Positions 33,144-43,250 of a DNA stretch of 64,000 bases are shown one piece after another. How positions within the stretch are numbered: the stretch's first letter is position 1; each line of letters begins with the position of its first letter. Position numbers and translations under genes: made by a program. A model generated the notes under the pieces. That model had not been told where the DNA came from. It did no database searches and worked only from the letters and a program-made list of their open reading frames with translations. The DNA comes from Ricinus communis (lineage: Eukaryota; Streptophyta; Magnoliopsida; Malpighiales; Euphorbiaceae): contig NC_063258.1 in assembly GCF_019578655.1 (NCBI RefSeq), positions 10,296,802 to 10,360,801 on the forward strand, in the 5' to 3' direction.

Positions 33144-33284
33144 ATTGCCTAATACAGTCAATCATTAGTATTCAAACAAGAAATCAAGTTAACATAAATT
33201 ACACCGAAAATTTAACAGCATAACGACTATAATTTGATTAACAAAAAAGTTTGGACTTAAAACTAAGACTAAAGCCTCAATTTT

Positions 33285-33643
33285 CTGCAAAAAACCAATT
33301 CACAATGGCATTCCAGCCCACATCATTACGCACCAAATAAAGAGAATTTATGCTATTAATTTTTCAGAATAGAATGCCATAAATTAACTTTACTGCTACC
33401 AAACCCCGCACTTAGCATTTCATTATTCAAAATCACACAAATACAACAACTAATCTGAACTAAATCTAATCCAAATCAAGCTTAAGCAATGTAAACAAAA
33501 ATAAATTAAAACAAAAGAATAAACCAACCAAAGCAATAAATATTGACAACTACTAGAGCATATCAAAATGTCCTAAATAATAAAAAATACATAAAAGAAA
33601 AATCAAATTTAACCAAATAAAAGCAAAAGGAGAAGAAACTTAC
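33285..33643 (-). other. Candidate leader intron of N1 ORF-3
   Basis: Reverse-strand donor TTTTAA/GTAAGTTTC at 33,643; strong acceptor GGTTTTTTGCAG at 33,285 (359 bases). A weaker acceptor, GACTGTATTAG, lies at 33,149, immediately before the ATG at 33,143 (495 bases). Composition is T-rich on the sense strand. Matching donor, size and position occur in the forward copy at 5214-5526. Confidence 0.45.
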
Positions 33644-33742
33644 TTAAAATTGCTGTGACAGGTAAGAGAAATCGAGAAGAAGGAGAAAAAAGCACCTTAG
33701 ACTTTAAAGTGGGAAAACGTTAGAAGAGGTTTGAAATGGCCT

Positions 33743-33752
33743 GCTTATATAG
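33743..33752 (-). promoter_or_regulatory. TATA-like box of the N1 internal promoter
   Basis: Reverse strand GACTATATAAGC, about 100 bases before the splice donor. Upstream, 33,760-34,090 holds GC-rich cacggcc blocks and a tandemly repeated AAAATCGGCCGTCCACCAC motif (33,868-33,896 and 33,961-33,990). Confidence 0.45.
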
Positions 33753-34444
33753 TCACGGGAGTCAACATGGGCGAGGGCAAGGCTGTGCTAGTCAACACGG
33801 CCTAGACTTGGCCCGTGCAGAACCCTAAAGCTTCCTTTATGTGCTAGTTCACCATGGGCTGGTGCCTTCAGAAGCAGTGGTGGACGGCCGATTTTGAGTG
33901 TGAGCTACATGCATGTCCATCACAGGCTAGGGCACGGCCTGGTGTTGCAGCATGTGGGGACCTCGGAAGCCGTGGTGGACGGCTGATTTTCCAAACTCTT
34001 TATGTGCATGTTCATCATGGGTAGGACTCTGGCTGTGCTGATTAGAATGGCCTGGGGATCCAACTCGTGATGCCCATGGAAACCTTGGTGAACCACTGAA
34101 ATCCAAGCTTTTCTTTGACATCTCGAACCACCAAACTCCCTACCTGCGTTCAACACACATACGTACACATTTAGGCTATAATTCAAGTAAAATGTATTAA
34201 ACATGGAAGTTCATCTTCACCAATCACCAAAAATCTACTAAAGTTATTAAAACCCTAGATTCATACAATTAGGTTTAGTCACTAAGTAAGTGCTCCAACT
34301 ACCATCAAACATGCAAGCGACTAATAAAATAAAAAGAAAAACATAAAGCTAAATATGGGAATGCCTCCCAAAGGCGCTTCTTTTTAGTTCTCGAGTCATT
34401 TAGTTGGACTCGGTGATAACTCCCTTCATATGCGGATTTGATAT
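33753..34444 (-). other. N1 post-integrase region and GC-rich promoter block
   Basis: Directly after the protease reading ends at 34,445, the reverse strand shows AAAAAGAAGCGCC and TTGGGAGGC, the spacer normally found after integrase in this lineage. The RT-to-integrase block is therefore missing at this point. The GC-rich block nearer ORF-3 shares the cacgg and ccaccacgg vocabulary of the LTR U3. Confidence 0.6.
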
Positions 34445-35790
34445 CTACTGCGCTTTAGCTGCCAGGTTATGGGTCCTCAAAATTTCAACAGTCCTCCAAG
34501 CAGCCACTTTTAGGTACTTCCTTTGAGTGGGGAATGTCCTTTCCCCCACCTCGGTTGTCAAGTTTGCTGCTGGAATGATCGGCAGCCCATTATCATCATC
34601 CATATATGCATAGTCAAGATGCTGTGGAAGCTCTTTCCAATCAAGAACCAGTGGTTCCTCAAGTGATGGCCTCAACTTCTGCACACCTATCCTATGAATC
34701 ACAGTAAACTCATTAGTATTTCCGGTTGGCTCGTTTGCTAACATAAATTCAAGCTGCTCCAACACTTCCTCATTTGATAGCTCATGCTTTTCTCCTATTG
34801 GCAAAGTGACATGTAGAGGGTCTTCAACTAACACTTCCTACAACTGCGTCTCAATATCATCGTCAATTACATTAACAGCACACATAGCATTATTATGATC
34901 TGAAGACTGACTTGTGCGATTATACAAGTCAAAGGTGACAATCTCATCCCCTACCCTAAGTTTTAACTTTCAATCACAAACATCTATCATTGCCCTAGAT
35001 GTTGCAAGAAAAGGTCTTCCTAGAATTAAGGGTACACTACTCTCATCGTCCATGTCTAAGATCATAAAATCGATAGGAAATATAGATTTATTTACTTTTA
35101 CCAGTACATTTTCTATAATACCTTTAGGATAGTTAACAAATCTATCAGCTAATTGTATACTCATCCTAGTGGTTTTGGTTTCTCTCAGCCCCAATTTTAT
35201 GAACAGGCTATACGATATTACATTAATTCTAGCCCCTAAATCAGCTAAGGCATCATTGACAAATAAGTTACGTATAACACAAGGAATAGTAAAACTCCCT
35301 GGATCATATCGCTTTTCCAGTAACTTGTTTTGGAAAATTGCCGAATATTCCTCGTATGTCACGCATGCCGAGTCTTCAAACTTCGTCTTGTTACTAAGAA
35401 TCTCCTTTAAGAATTTTGCATACCGAGCATCTGTGAAAAAACTTCATAAAAAGGTAAATTTATTTGGAGTTGTTTAAAAGTATCTAGAAATTTACCAAAC
35501 TACTGCTCGAGTTGCACCTACTTTAATCTAGCAGGGTACGGGATTTTGGGCTGGTATTCCCTCAGTGGAATCTCCTCTGCCTTTTCCTTCTCTAGTTCCT
35601 TTGCCTTGGTTGCTTCAACTTCCTTGTTTGAATCTACCTATGCATCAACATTAGTGTTAGAAATAGAAGAACTAAGAACAAATTTACCTAAATGCAACAT
35701 GATTGCATTCACATGCTCTCTCGGGTTGGGCTCTGTAGTGCTAGGCAGAGTCCTTGGCTGCCTCTCAGCCAACATTCTAGAAATCTAGCC
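34445..35790 (-). pseudogene. N1 protease region (one of the best-preserved frames)
   Basis: Aspartic protease of N1, reverse strand. The frame from 35,362 reads GSFTIPCVI, then DALADLGARINVI (active site DLGA intact), QLADRFVNYPKGI, ENVLVKVNKSIFPIDFM and [20 protein letters not shown]. After one stop it continues to HDL-like linker segments, EVLEQLEFMLANEP and LPQHLDYAYMDDDNGLP, ending at 34,445. Only two or three stops occur over about 900 bases, far fewer than in the element at 1 kb. Upstream (35,790-35,363) is the gag-protease linker with PREHVNAI-like and INLPF-type residues. Confidence 0.8.
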
Positions 35791-37131
35791 TATTTGAGTT
35801 TCCAAATTCTAAATGGAGGCCTGCTGATTCCTAAATGCACTGTACATCTGCTGAAATCTATTATCAGTAGAGGACACAAATTTCATCACCAACTCCTCGA
35901 GATGAGGCTCTTCTCATGAGGTGGAGGTAGTTGGTGTGGACCAGCTTGCGGTTGTAGCTATTGCTGATGCAACCTCTGAAAACTGGGTGGTCCCTGGCTG
36001 CTGTTATTCCTCCAACTAAAGTTGGGATGATTCACCAACCGGGGTTATATGTATTGCTGTACGGGTTGTTCTATTGTATAGGTGTACTACCCATATAGTC
36101 TACCTATTCAAGATCAGTAGAAACAATAGAAGATGAAGAATTAGAAGGTGAAACAAACATACCTCCCGCATTACAGTTTGCACCATAGTGCGGGCCACTG
36201 CATAACTCGCAACTTATCTGGGCTACATGAACCGGCATCTGAAGCTGGTCTAATTTCTTGGTCAGAAGCTCCACTTGAGTTACCAAGGCTGTTGTGGAGT
36301 CTAGATTGTTGACCACTCCCTGCTTGACTGGATGATTCCTAGAGGATTGCCACTAGTAGTTGTTCATGGCCATCTCCTCTATCAGATTTCTTTGCTCCGT
36401 CTTCTTGCTCGGGGCCCCATAACTGCGTCTACCATCTGCCAAGTAGCAAGGTTCAAACCACTGTAGAAGGTCTAAACCTGCATCCATACTAGTACTCTGT
36501 GCTGCGGGCAACATCGAAGCAAGTCTGTGTACCTCTCCCAAGCATCATACATGCTCCAGTCATCGAATTGCATAAAAGAAGATATATCATTTCTCAATCT
36601 AGCAGTTTTAGCAAGAGGAAAGTACTTATATAAAAACTTCTTAGCCAACAAGCTCCATGTCGTAATAATGTTAGCTGGGAGAGACTGCATCCATCTTTTC
36701 GCTCGGTCCCTTGAAGAAATAGGAAACAGCCTCAACCGAATGGCATCATCAATTGTTCCACTTATCTTGAAGGTGTCGCAGGTCTCCAAGAAGTTGGTGA
36801 AGTGAGCATTTGGGTCCTCGCTCGGCAGTCCCCCAAATTGTACATTATTTTGGACCATTTGTATCACGTTCAACTTTATTTCGAAGTTATTGGCCGCCAT
36901 TGGTGGTTGCAATATACTCATCTATGTCCCCTCAAGAGAAGGTCTAGCAAACTCATACATAGTCCTAGTTTCCTCCGCAACCTGGTTGTTGTCTCCCATC
37001 CCTGCTGGTCTATTCATAAGGGCTTTAATCTCTATCCGCGCCTCCTCTTCTTCTTGCATACACTTTCTCAAAAGACGGAAGGATCGCTCTGGTTCAGCAA
37101 GAGGGTCTATAGGACTAGGATTAGAGCTCAT
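35791..37131 (-). pseudogene. N1 gag (lightly broken)
   Basis: Capsid/nucleocapsid gene, reverse strand. The ATG at 37,131 begins MSSNPSPIDPLAEPERS. One stop precedes MSILQPPMAANNFEIK, and the frame then stays open to about 36,475 with NAHFTNFLETCDTFKI, DDAIRLRLFPISSRDRAKRW and YDAWERYTDLLRCCPQH. A zinc knuckle SCELCSGPHYGANC lies at 36,173-36,216 (C-x2-C-x3-H-x4-C, the spacing usual for Athila gag), followed by NAGGMFVSPS. The nucleocapsid tail with PPGFQ-like and LEELVMKF-like segments is frameshifted. The start was chosen because it matches the conserved N-terminus shared with H1 and N2. Confidence 0.8.
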
Positions 37132-37277
37132 GGTGATAAACTACCTGAAATAAAAAGGCAGCAACCAAAGAACGCAAGAATGAATAAAATAATAAAGAAT
37201 AAAAAAAATGAAAAGATAGAAAATAAAAATGGCTAGATTAACACAAACACAAATTCACTTTAGTTCACACAAAAGTT

Positions 37278-37295
37278 TCCCTAGCAACGACGCCA
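37278..37295 (-). other. Primer binding site of N1, tRNA-Asp type
   Basis: Reverse strand TGGCGTCGTTGCTAGGGA, which differs from the remembered Athila site TGGCGCCGTTGCCGGGGA at three positions. It lies six bases inside the LTR end. The rest of 37,132-37,301 is a short 5' untranslated region. Confidence 0.75.
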
Positions 37296-37301
37296 AAAAC
37301 A

Positions 37302-38757
37302 TGATAGGCTATTTCTGTAGCTACAATCTAAGGCAGTGAACCTATCAATGCAGACCAGCAGTAACGACGAGTATCAAGGTTGTATTCTCAAGAAAGGGTG
37401 ATGCTAGAACTACTGCAGTGTCTTATGATATCTAACCCTAACAAGATCAATGAAGTTACTATTCTATGATTATATGCAAGCAAAGTGATTAACTAAGTGT
37501 CAAACAGTCTGAAAGGATTTCGTGAAACAATCAAACGAAAAAGCAAACCCAAGGGCACCTGAGCTAGTTGGATTTTAGTAAAGGTAGAGATTTTATTGAT
37601 TACCAATTAGGATTACCCGTGAGCGGATTCTAAATTGAATTCGATTTCCCTCGAGAATATCGAATCCCTAAACCTAAGAACCTAAATGATGGAATCTATT
37701 CCTAACGATTGATTTTAGGTTAGCCTTAATATTAAATCCACCACTATCAAGAGTTGTTAATTCTTAATCCGGCTAGTCAATTACCTTTATCTATAAGTGA
37801 TCATTAACCAGTTCTTGCTATTTAAATTTTCAATTGCCAAATGAACTTCTCAATTACATAAAGCAATCTAAACACCACAACTCACAACGTCTCATGAATA
37901 ATATGATTTCTCATTAATAATGAAAGCAAGAAGAAACAAGCATTGATTATCAAAGTCTCAAACATTAAAAGCAATCTAACAACATAGGAACCCCAATGGG
38001 TTCAATAATTCTAGCTACTCATGCTAATAAGCAACACAAAATAAGGAACAAATACAGAAAAGCAATTTGAAAGCATGTACACCCTTCTTCTTCAAGTCAG
38101 AAGAAAAGCCCTAAATTCCCAAATTCGAATGATGAACCCTAAATTGCCTCTTGAATGCCTCCAAATCTGATTTTGATCTTCAATGTGATGCTTAAACCAA
38201 TGTAATCCTTCCTTTAATAGATGAAACAGTCTCCTAAAGTTGAATATTGAAGTCTAGAAAAGGATGGTTTGTGCATGTATGTGTGAAATCAAGTCAGAAA
38301 ATCAAACCTTAGCAAAATAATTCCCATTTACCTATATAAATGTCTTAGCACGGCCGTGGTCAAGCCCGTGATGATTAGCATGAGCGGAGTCCAGGCCGTG
38401 CTGGACCTCCGAGTCCCACAAATTAGGGCTTCTTCTTGGTCGTGCCTTCGCTGGTGTTAAGCCACCATGGGCCGTGATGGAGGCCATGGTGGCCTCAGAC
38501 ACCGTGCCAAGTGTTGATGGTTCAGCACGGCAAGAGTCTAGGTCGTGCTCAACCTTAAAATTGTAGTCGTTGCTCAATTTTGATGGATTCTGGTCTGTAT
38601 TTGCACATATTTTCCTCGACTACTGATACTGTCCATCAATAATTACCTGAAACATGAAAGGAACCAAAACACAAGTGATTCTGGAATATAATAAGACAAC
38701 TATGCATAAAAATGGAAGTAATTTGGCATATAAACATATATAAAATAATGCACATCA
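37302..38757 (-). repeat. N1 5' LTR, family A
   Basis: 1,456 bases, ends TGATAGGCTATTTC (37,302) and TGCACATCA (38,757). Reading on the reverse strand it starts TGATGTGCATTATTTTATAT. U3 carries AGCACGGCC/GGCCGTGCT-type inverted repeats, and a TATA segment ATTTATATAGG lies near 38,335. Confidence 0.9.
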
Positions 38758-39300
38758 GCTAGGACGGCGAGGAGTGGTGAACCAGGTAGATTCTTCATCA
38801 GCCGTGGCAGCTGAGGTGGAGCTTTAGCCAAGAAAATTTTCCAGTTGACAGTGCAAGCAACAAAGCTTAGCTACGAGTTTTATGGTGGCCCGTACTACAG
38901 TGCAAACTGTAATGCAGGAGGTATGTTTGCTTCTTCTTCATCTTCTTCTTCTGCTAACTATGAACATGTTGATTATATGGGAAATATGCCCACGCAGCAA
39001 AATAACCCATACAACAATACATACAACTCAGGGTGGAGAAACCATCCTAACTTCGGATGGCAAGAAAACAATACCTAGGGTCCACCAGGATTTCAGCGGT
39101 TGCACCAGCAACAACCCCAACAGCAGAAAAGGTTTCAGCAGATGGACGCAGCTCTTAGAAATCAACAGGCCTCCATATAGAATTTGGAGAATCAAATAGG
39201 CTAGATTTCTAAGATGTTTACTGAGAAACTGCCAAGGACGCTCCCCAGCACCAAAGAGTCAAACCCGAGGGAGCATGTCAAGGCTGTCACCTTAAGATCA
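38758..39300 (+). pseudogene. H1 gag, second part
   Basis: Resumes exactly where 27,379 stopped. It reads YEFYGGPYYSANCNAGG near 38,870 (a zinc knuckle that has lost its first two cysteines), then a serine run, YEHVDYMGNMPTQQNNPY, NSGWRNHPNFGW, PPGFQRL-like residues and NPREHVKAVTLRSGK near 39,260. The serine run is longer than in N1. A few stops occur. Confidence 0.8.
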
Positions 39301-40568
39301 GGTAAGCAGTTAGCTAGCTCTTTACCTATGGCTGATGATAATGTTATTGTGTAGGATGAGCCAGCTAGGAAGGAGCTAGAGTTTAAAGTGATAGAGCCTG
39401 TAGGAACCGAGGACAAGAAGAAGAATCCTGTGAGAGAATACCAGCTGCCAATTCCATATCCTTCCAGATTAAAGCAGGAAAAGGTTGATAAGTAGTTTGG
39501 TAACTTCTTGGATTTATTTAAGCAGCTGAGGATTAACCTACCTTTTATTGAGGCTATATCGGAGATGCCCAGGTATGCGAAATTCTTGAAAGAGATTCTA
39601 AGCAACAAAAGGAAGCTGGAGGACTTAGGACTAGTGACACTAAATGAGGAGTGCTTAGCCATTCTTCAAAACAAGCTGCCAATAAAGAGGCAATGATCCA
39701 TGGAGTTTTACTATTCTCTGAATTGTTGGTGATTTGCATATTAGTGATGCTTTAGCTGATTTAGGAGCTAACATCAATTTAATGCCTAGTACTTTGTTTG
39801 AAAAATTAAGTTTGAGTGAGCCAAAACCTACTAGGATGAGCATACAGTTAGCGGATAGGACTGTGAAATTTTTTAGAGGAATAGTTGAGAATGTACTTGT
39901 TAAGGTAGACAAGTTTATATTTTTTGTTGATTTTGTTGTTATGGATATGGAAGGTGAGAGTAGCATCCCTTTGATCCTAGGTAGACCTTTCCTTCCAATA
40001 TTTAAGGCTGTTATAGATGTGTGTGATGGAAAGGTACAGCTTAGAGTAGGTGATGAGACTATTCCCTTTGACCTTAGCACTTTTGTGAGACATTCACTTG
40101 ACCATGATAATACTGTATACCCTGTGGATGTTTTGGATGATATTATGGAGTCTCAATTGCAGGAGATATTACTTGATGATCCTTTGCAAGTGGCATTACA
40201 AGCAGAGGATGAGGAGGAGTTGTCCAACAAGGAGGTGTGGAACAACTTGCTTCTTTGCTGGCTAGTGAGCCCAGCAGGTTTGTTAACCATTTTATTGTTA
40301 TTGATAGGTCAGGGATGTAGAAATTGAGACTTTGACTTGAGGAGCCACCAGCCTTAGAGTTGAAGGAGTTGCCTAAGCACTTGACTTATGCCTACGTGGA
40401 TGAGGCGGAGAAGCTACCGGTGATCATTGCAACTGATTTGACTCCTGAGGAGAGGGAGATGACTTTGGCCTCTCTCAAGAAATACCTCGAGGCCTTTGCA
40501 TACAAGATTGCAGACATTCATAGAATCAACCTCAGCTATTGTTTGCATAAGATCCTGATGGAGTATAG
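39301..40568 (+). pseudogene. H1 protease and start of RT
   Basis: The gag-protease linker (PYPSRLKQEKVDK, FGNFLDLFKQLRINLPFIEA, KFLKEILSNKRKLEDLG) leads to the protease frame opening at 39,734. DALADLGANINLMPST holds an intact DLGA active site. [32 protein letters not shown] and VIDVCDGKVQLRVGDE follow, in one open frame of 197 codons. LPKHLTYAYVDEAEKLP and ASLKKYLEAFAYKIADI then follow to 40,568, where the LTR of N2 begins. This is the longest uninterrupted genuine coding frame in the window. RT itself is absent. Confidence 0.85.
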
Positions 40569-42023
40569 TGATGTGCATCATTTTATACATATTTATATGC
40601 CTAATTGTTTACATTTTTGTGCATAGTTAACTTGTTTTATCCAGAATCACCTGTGTTTTGGTTCCTTTCACGTTTCAGGTCATTATCGAGGGACATTATC
40701 AGTACTCGAGGGAAATACACGCAATTACGGACCAGAATCCATGAAATTGAGCAAGGACTAGCATTCCAAGGTTGAGCACGGCCTAGACTCTGGCCGTGCT
40801 GAACCATCAAATAGTTGACCTTCAAGAGTGCCATTTTGGCATGATTTTCGAAGCCACCACAGCCTCCACCAAGGCTTGTGGTGGCTCAGCACCAGCAAGG
40901 GCACGGCCAGGAAGAAGTCGTGAGTTGCAGGACGTGGAGGTCCAACACGGCCTGGACTCCGCCCACGCTGATCGGCACGGGCTTGGCCACGGCCGTGCTG
41001 AGAGACTTATATAGGCAAAAACGATTTATTGAACAAGGGTTCGATTTTCTGACTTGATTTCATATATACAGGCATAAGCCATCTTTTTCCAAACTTCAAT
41101 ACTCGACCTTAGAAGACCATTTCATCTATTGAAGAAACAATTACATTGGTTTTAACATCAAATTGAAGATCAAGAGGAGATTTGGGAGCATTCAATAGGC
41201 AAATTAGGGTTAATCATTCTAAATTGGGAATTTAGGATTTTTCATCCAACTTGAAGAAGAAGGGACATGCCTTCAATTTACTTCTCTAAATTTATTCTTT
41301 ACTTTGTGTTGCTTATTAGTATAACTAAATTTGTCAAACCCATTGGGGTTCCTATGTTGTTGGATTGATTTTAATGCTTATACGATTTTGATTATCAATG
41401 CTTGTCTCTTCTTGCTTTCATTATTAATGAAAAATCACTTTATTCATGAGACGTTGTGAGTTGTAGTATTTAGATTACTTTATATAATTAAGAAATTCAT
41501 TTAGTAGTTGGAAATTTGAATAGCAAGAACTGGTTAATGATCAATTAGAGATAAGGGTAATTGACTAGCAGGATTAAGAATTAACAAAGCTTAATAGAGG
41601 CGGGTTAAAGCTTAAAGCTAATTGAATAATCGATCGTTAGAAAGAGATTCCAACTTTAGGTTATTAGGTTTAGGAATTCAGTTATCTCGAGAGGGAGACC
41701 GAATTCAGTTAAGAATTCATCCATGGGTAATTGCAATTGGTAATCAATATAATCTCTATATTCACTAAAATCCAACTAGCTTAGGTCCCCTAGGGTTTGC
41801 TTTTTCCTTTGATTGTTTTCCTAAATCTTTTAAGATTATTTGACACTTAGTTAACCGCTTATTTATATTTAATCATAGCATAATAACTTGATTGATTTTG
41901 TTAAGGTTGGATAACATAAAATGCTGTAGTAGTTCTAGGATCACCCTTTTCCGAAAATACAACCTTGATACTCACCATTTATGCTAGTCTGCATCGATAG
42001 GTTCACTGCCTTAGATTTTAGCT
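40569..42023 (+). repeat. N2 5' LTR, family A (forward)
   Basis: Starts TGATGTGCATCATTTTATAC directly at the broken H1 frame. U3 contains the hairpin AGCACGGCC-TAGACTCT-GGCCGTGCT near 40,776 and further cacgg blocks, then TATATAG at 41,009. The body is collinear with the other family-A copies to GATTTTAGCT at 42,021. The last 25 or so bases of the LTR are missing (see the primer-site deletion). Confidence 0.85.
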
Positions 42024-42230
42024 AGAGTGAATTTGTGTTTGTGTTAATTTAGCCATTTTTATTTTTCTGCCTTTATTTTACTTTATTTTATTCTTTTATT
42101 CTTTTAACTACTTATGTTCTTTGGTCGCTACCTGCCATTCTTAGGTAGTTTATGACCAGGAGCTCTAGCTCTAATCTTGTAGACCTTTGTCTGATCCAAA
42201 GCGATCCCTCAAACATTTAAGGAAGCATTT
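42024..42230 (+). pseudogene. N2 leader and gag start
   Basis: AGTGAATTTGTGTTTGTG matches the N1 leader downstream of its primer site. The frame MTRSSSSNLVDLCLIQSDPS begins at an ATG near 42,149 and stops after 22 codons. N3 cuts it at 42,231. No primer site is left. Confidence 0.65.
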
Positions 42231-42604
42231 TAATAGGCTATTTGTGTAACTAAAATCTAAGGCAGTGAACCTATCGATGCAGACTAGTACAAATGGTGAG
42301 TATCAAAGTCGTATTTTCGGAAAAAGGGTTCCTCCCAAAAAGTGCTTCTTTTTGGTTGAGTCGCTTAGCTAGACTCTGCAGCAGCATTCCTGCTCCGTGG
42401 GCAAATTGAGAAGGTGGGCTCATTGTAAGCTGGGGCCTGAGGCATATAACCGCAAGGAGGCGGTCCAATGTGTGCAGCAGATTGCCAATGAGGTGTTCTC
42501 CCTACCGAGTTGGGATACCGAGTCATCCACTCTAAATCCTATCTAGATGACCTGTCATAAACAAACTTGCAACTACCCTTCTCAGGTGTATCATAGCACG
42601 AAGT
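42231..42604 (-). repeat. N3: LTR end plus post-integrase segment (reverse)
   Basis: 42,231-42,330 matches the inner end of a reverse family-A LTR (TAATAGGCTATTTG, AAGGCAGTGAACCTATCGAT). It then jumps to TTCCTCCC and AAAAAGTGCTTC, the post-integrase spacer. To 42,604 the reverse strand holds degraded DNA of that region. ORF-3, the 3' untranslated region and most of the LTR are deleted. Confidence 0.65.
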
Positions 42605-43250
42605 TTAAAATTGATACAAGTTGTTTTCTTCAAATGAATAACACACATCAACAGGAAAAGAAGCATACAGAGCATCATCAATTAGTATAACTTGTGGTGC
42701 CTTATCACATGCAAGACCAATCCCATCAATAGCATAAATGGCATGAACATGATCGACGAAAGAACTATCAAATAAAAGTAAACTAAAAGTAACACAGTCA
42801 TCCTCTACATTAAGCTCTAGCTTTCCATCAAATACGTCTATTTTAGTTCTAGCCGTGGCAAGGAAAGGTCTCCCTAAAATCAAAGGCACACCATGCTCAT
42901 TATCCAGATCTATAACCACAAAGTCCATAAGAAATATGAATTTACCTACCTTGACTAGCACATTCTCTATAATCCCCCTAGGAAGCTTAACAGAATGATC
43001 AACTAATTAGTGGGTTTTGCCTCCCCTAAACCTAGCTTATTGAACATACTTGTGGGCATGACATTTATGCTAGCACCTAAATCAACTAATGTATCATCAA
43101 CACACAAGTTACCCAAAGTGCAAGGAATAGTAAAACTCCTTGGGTCGTGACATTTCTCTGGGAACTTGCTTTTGAACATTGCTGAGCACTCTTCATTAAG
43201 CTTAACCTGTGCTACCTCATCCAGCTTGCTTTTGCTATTAACATATGCAG
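42605..43250 (-). pseudogene. N3 protease region
   Basis: The reverse-strand frame from 42,961 reads MLVKVGKFIFLMDFVVIDLD, then [20 protein letters not shown] and DGKLELNVEDD, ending near 42,605 without any RT. Upstream (43,250-42,962) are GSFTIPCTL-like and DTLVDLGASINVMP-like residues in broken frames. As in N1 the protease passes directly to the post-integrase spacer. This copy belongs to a different subfamily from N1, judging by the linker after the protease. Confidence 0.75.

Larger units (their letters stand above)
27380..38757 (-). mobile_element. N1: near-complete Athila-like element lacking RT-RNase H-INT
   Basis: An 11,378-base element read from 38,757 to 27,380: 5' LTR, primer site, gag, protease, post-integrase spacer, internal promoter-like block, leader intron, ORF-3 (with a nested LTR), 3' untranslated region with polypurine tract, 3' LTR. 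It is flanked by identical 5-base duplications GCTAG (27,375-27,379 and 38,758-38,762) inside the gag gene of H1, which reads continuously across the site. The two LTRs differ at about ten positions in the first 90 aligned bases by my count, so the insertion is old. No RT, RNase H or integrase can be found between protease (ending 34,445) and the post-integrase block. Confidence 0.85.

Noticed and set aside
33900..34204. 94-codon and 64-codon reverse frames
   Set aside because: They cover the GC-rich internal promoter block of N1 and have no ATG context or family match. I treat the block as regulatory.
36802..37236. 144-codon forward frame
   Set aside because: It is the complement of the N1 gag start and leader; gag motifs lie on the reverse strand.
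39201..39662. 153-codon reverse frame (and 39,655-40,080)
   Set aside because: Both are shadows of the H1 gag-protease coding strand.
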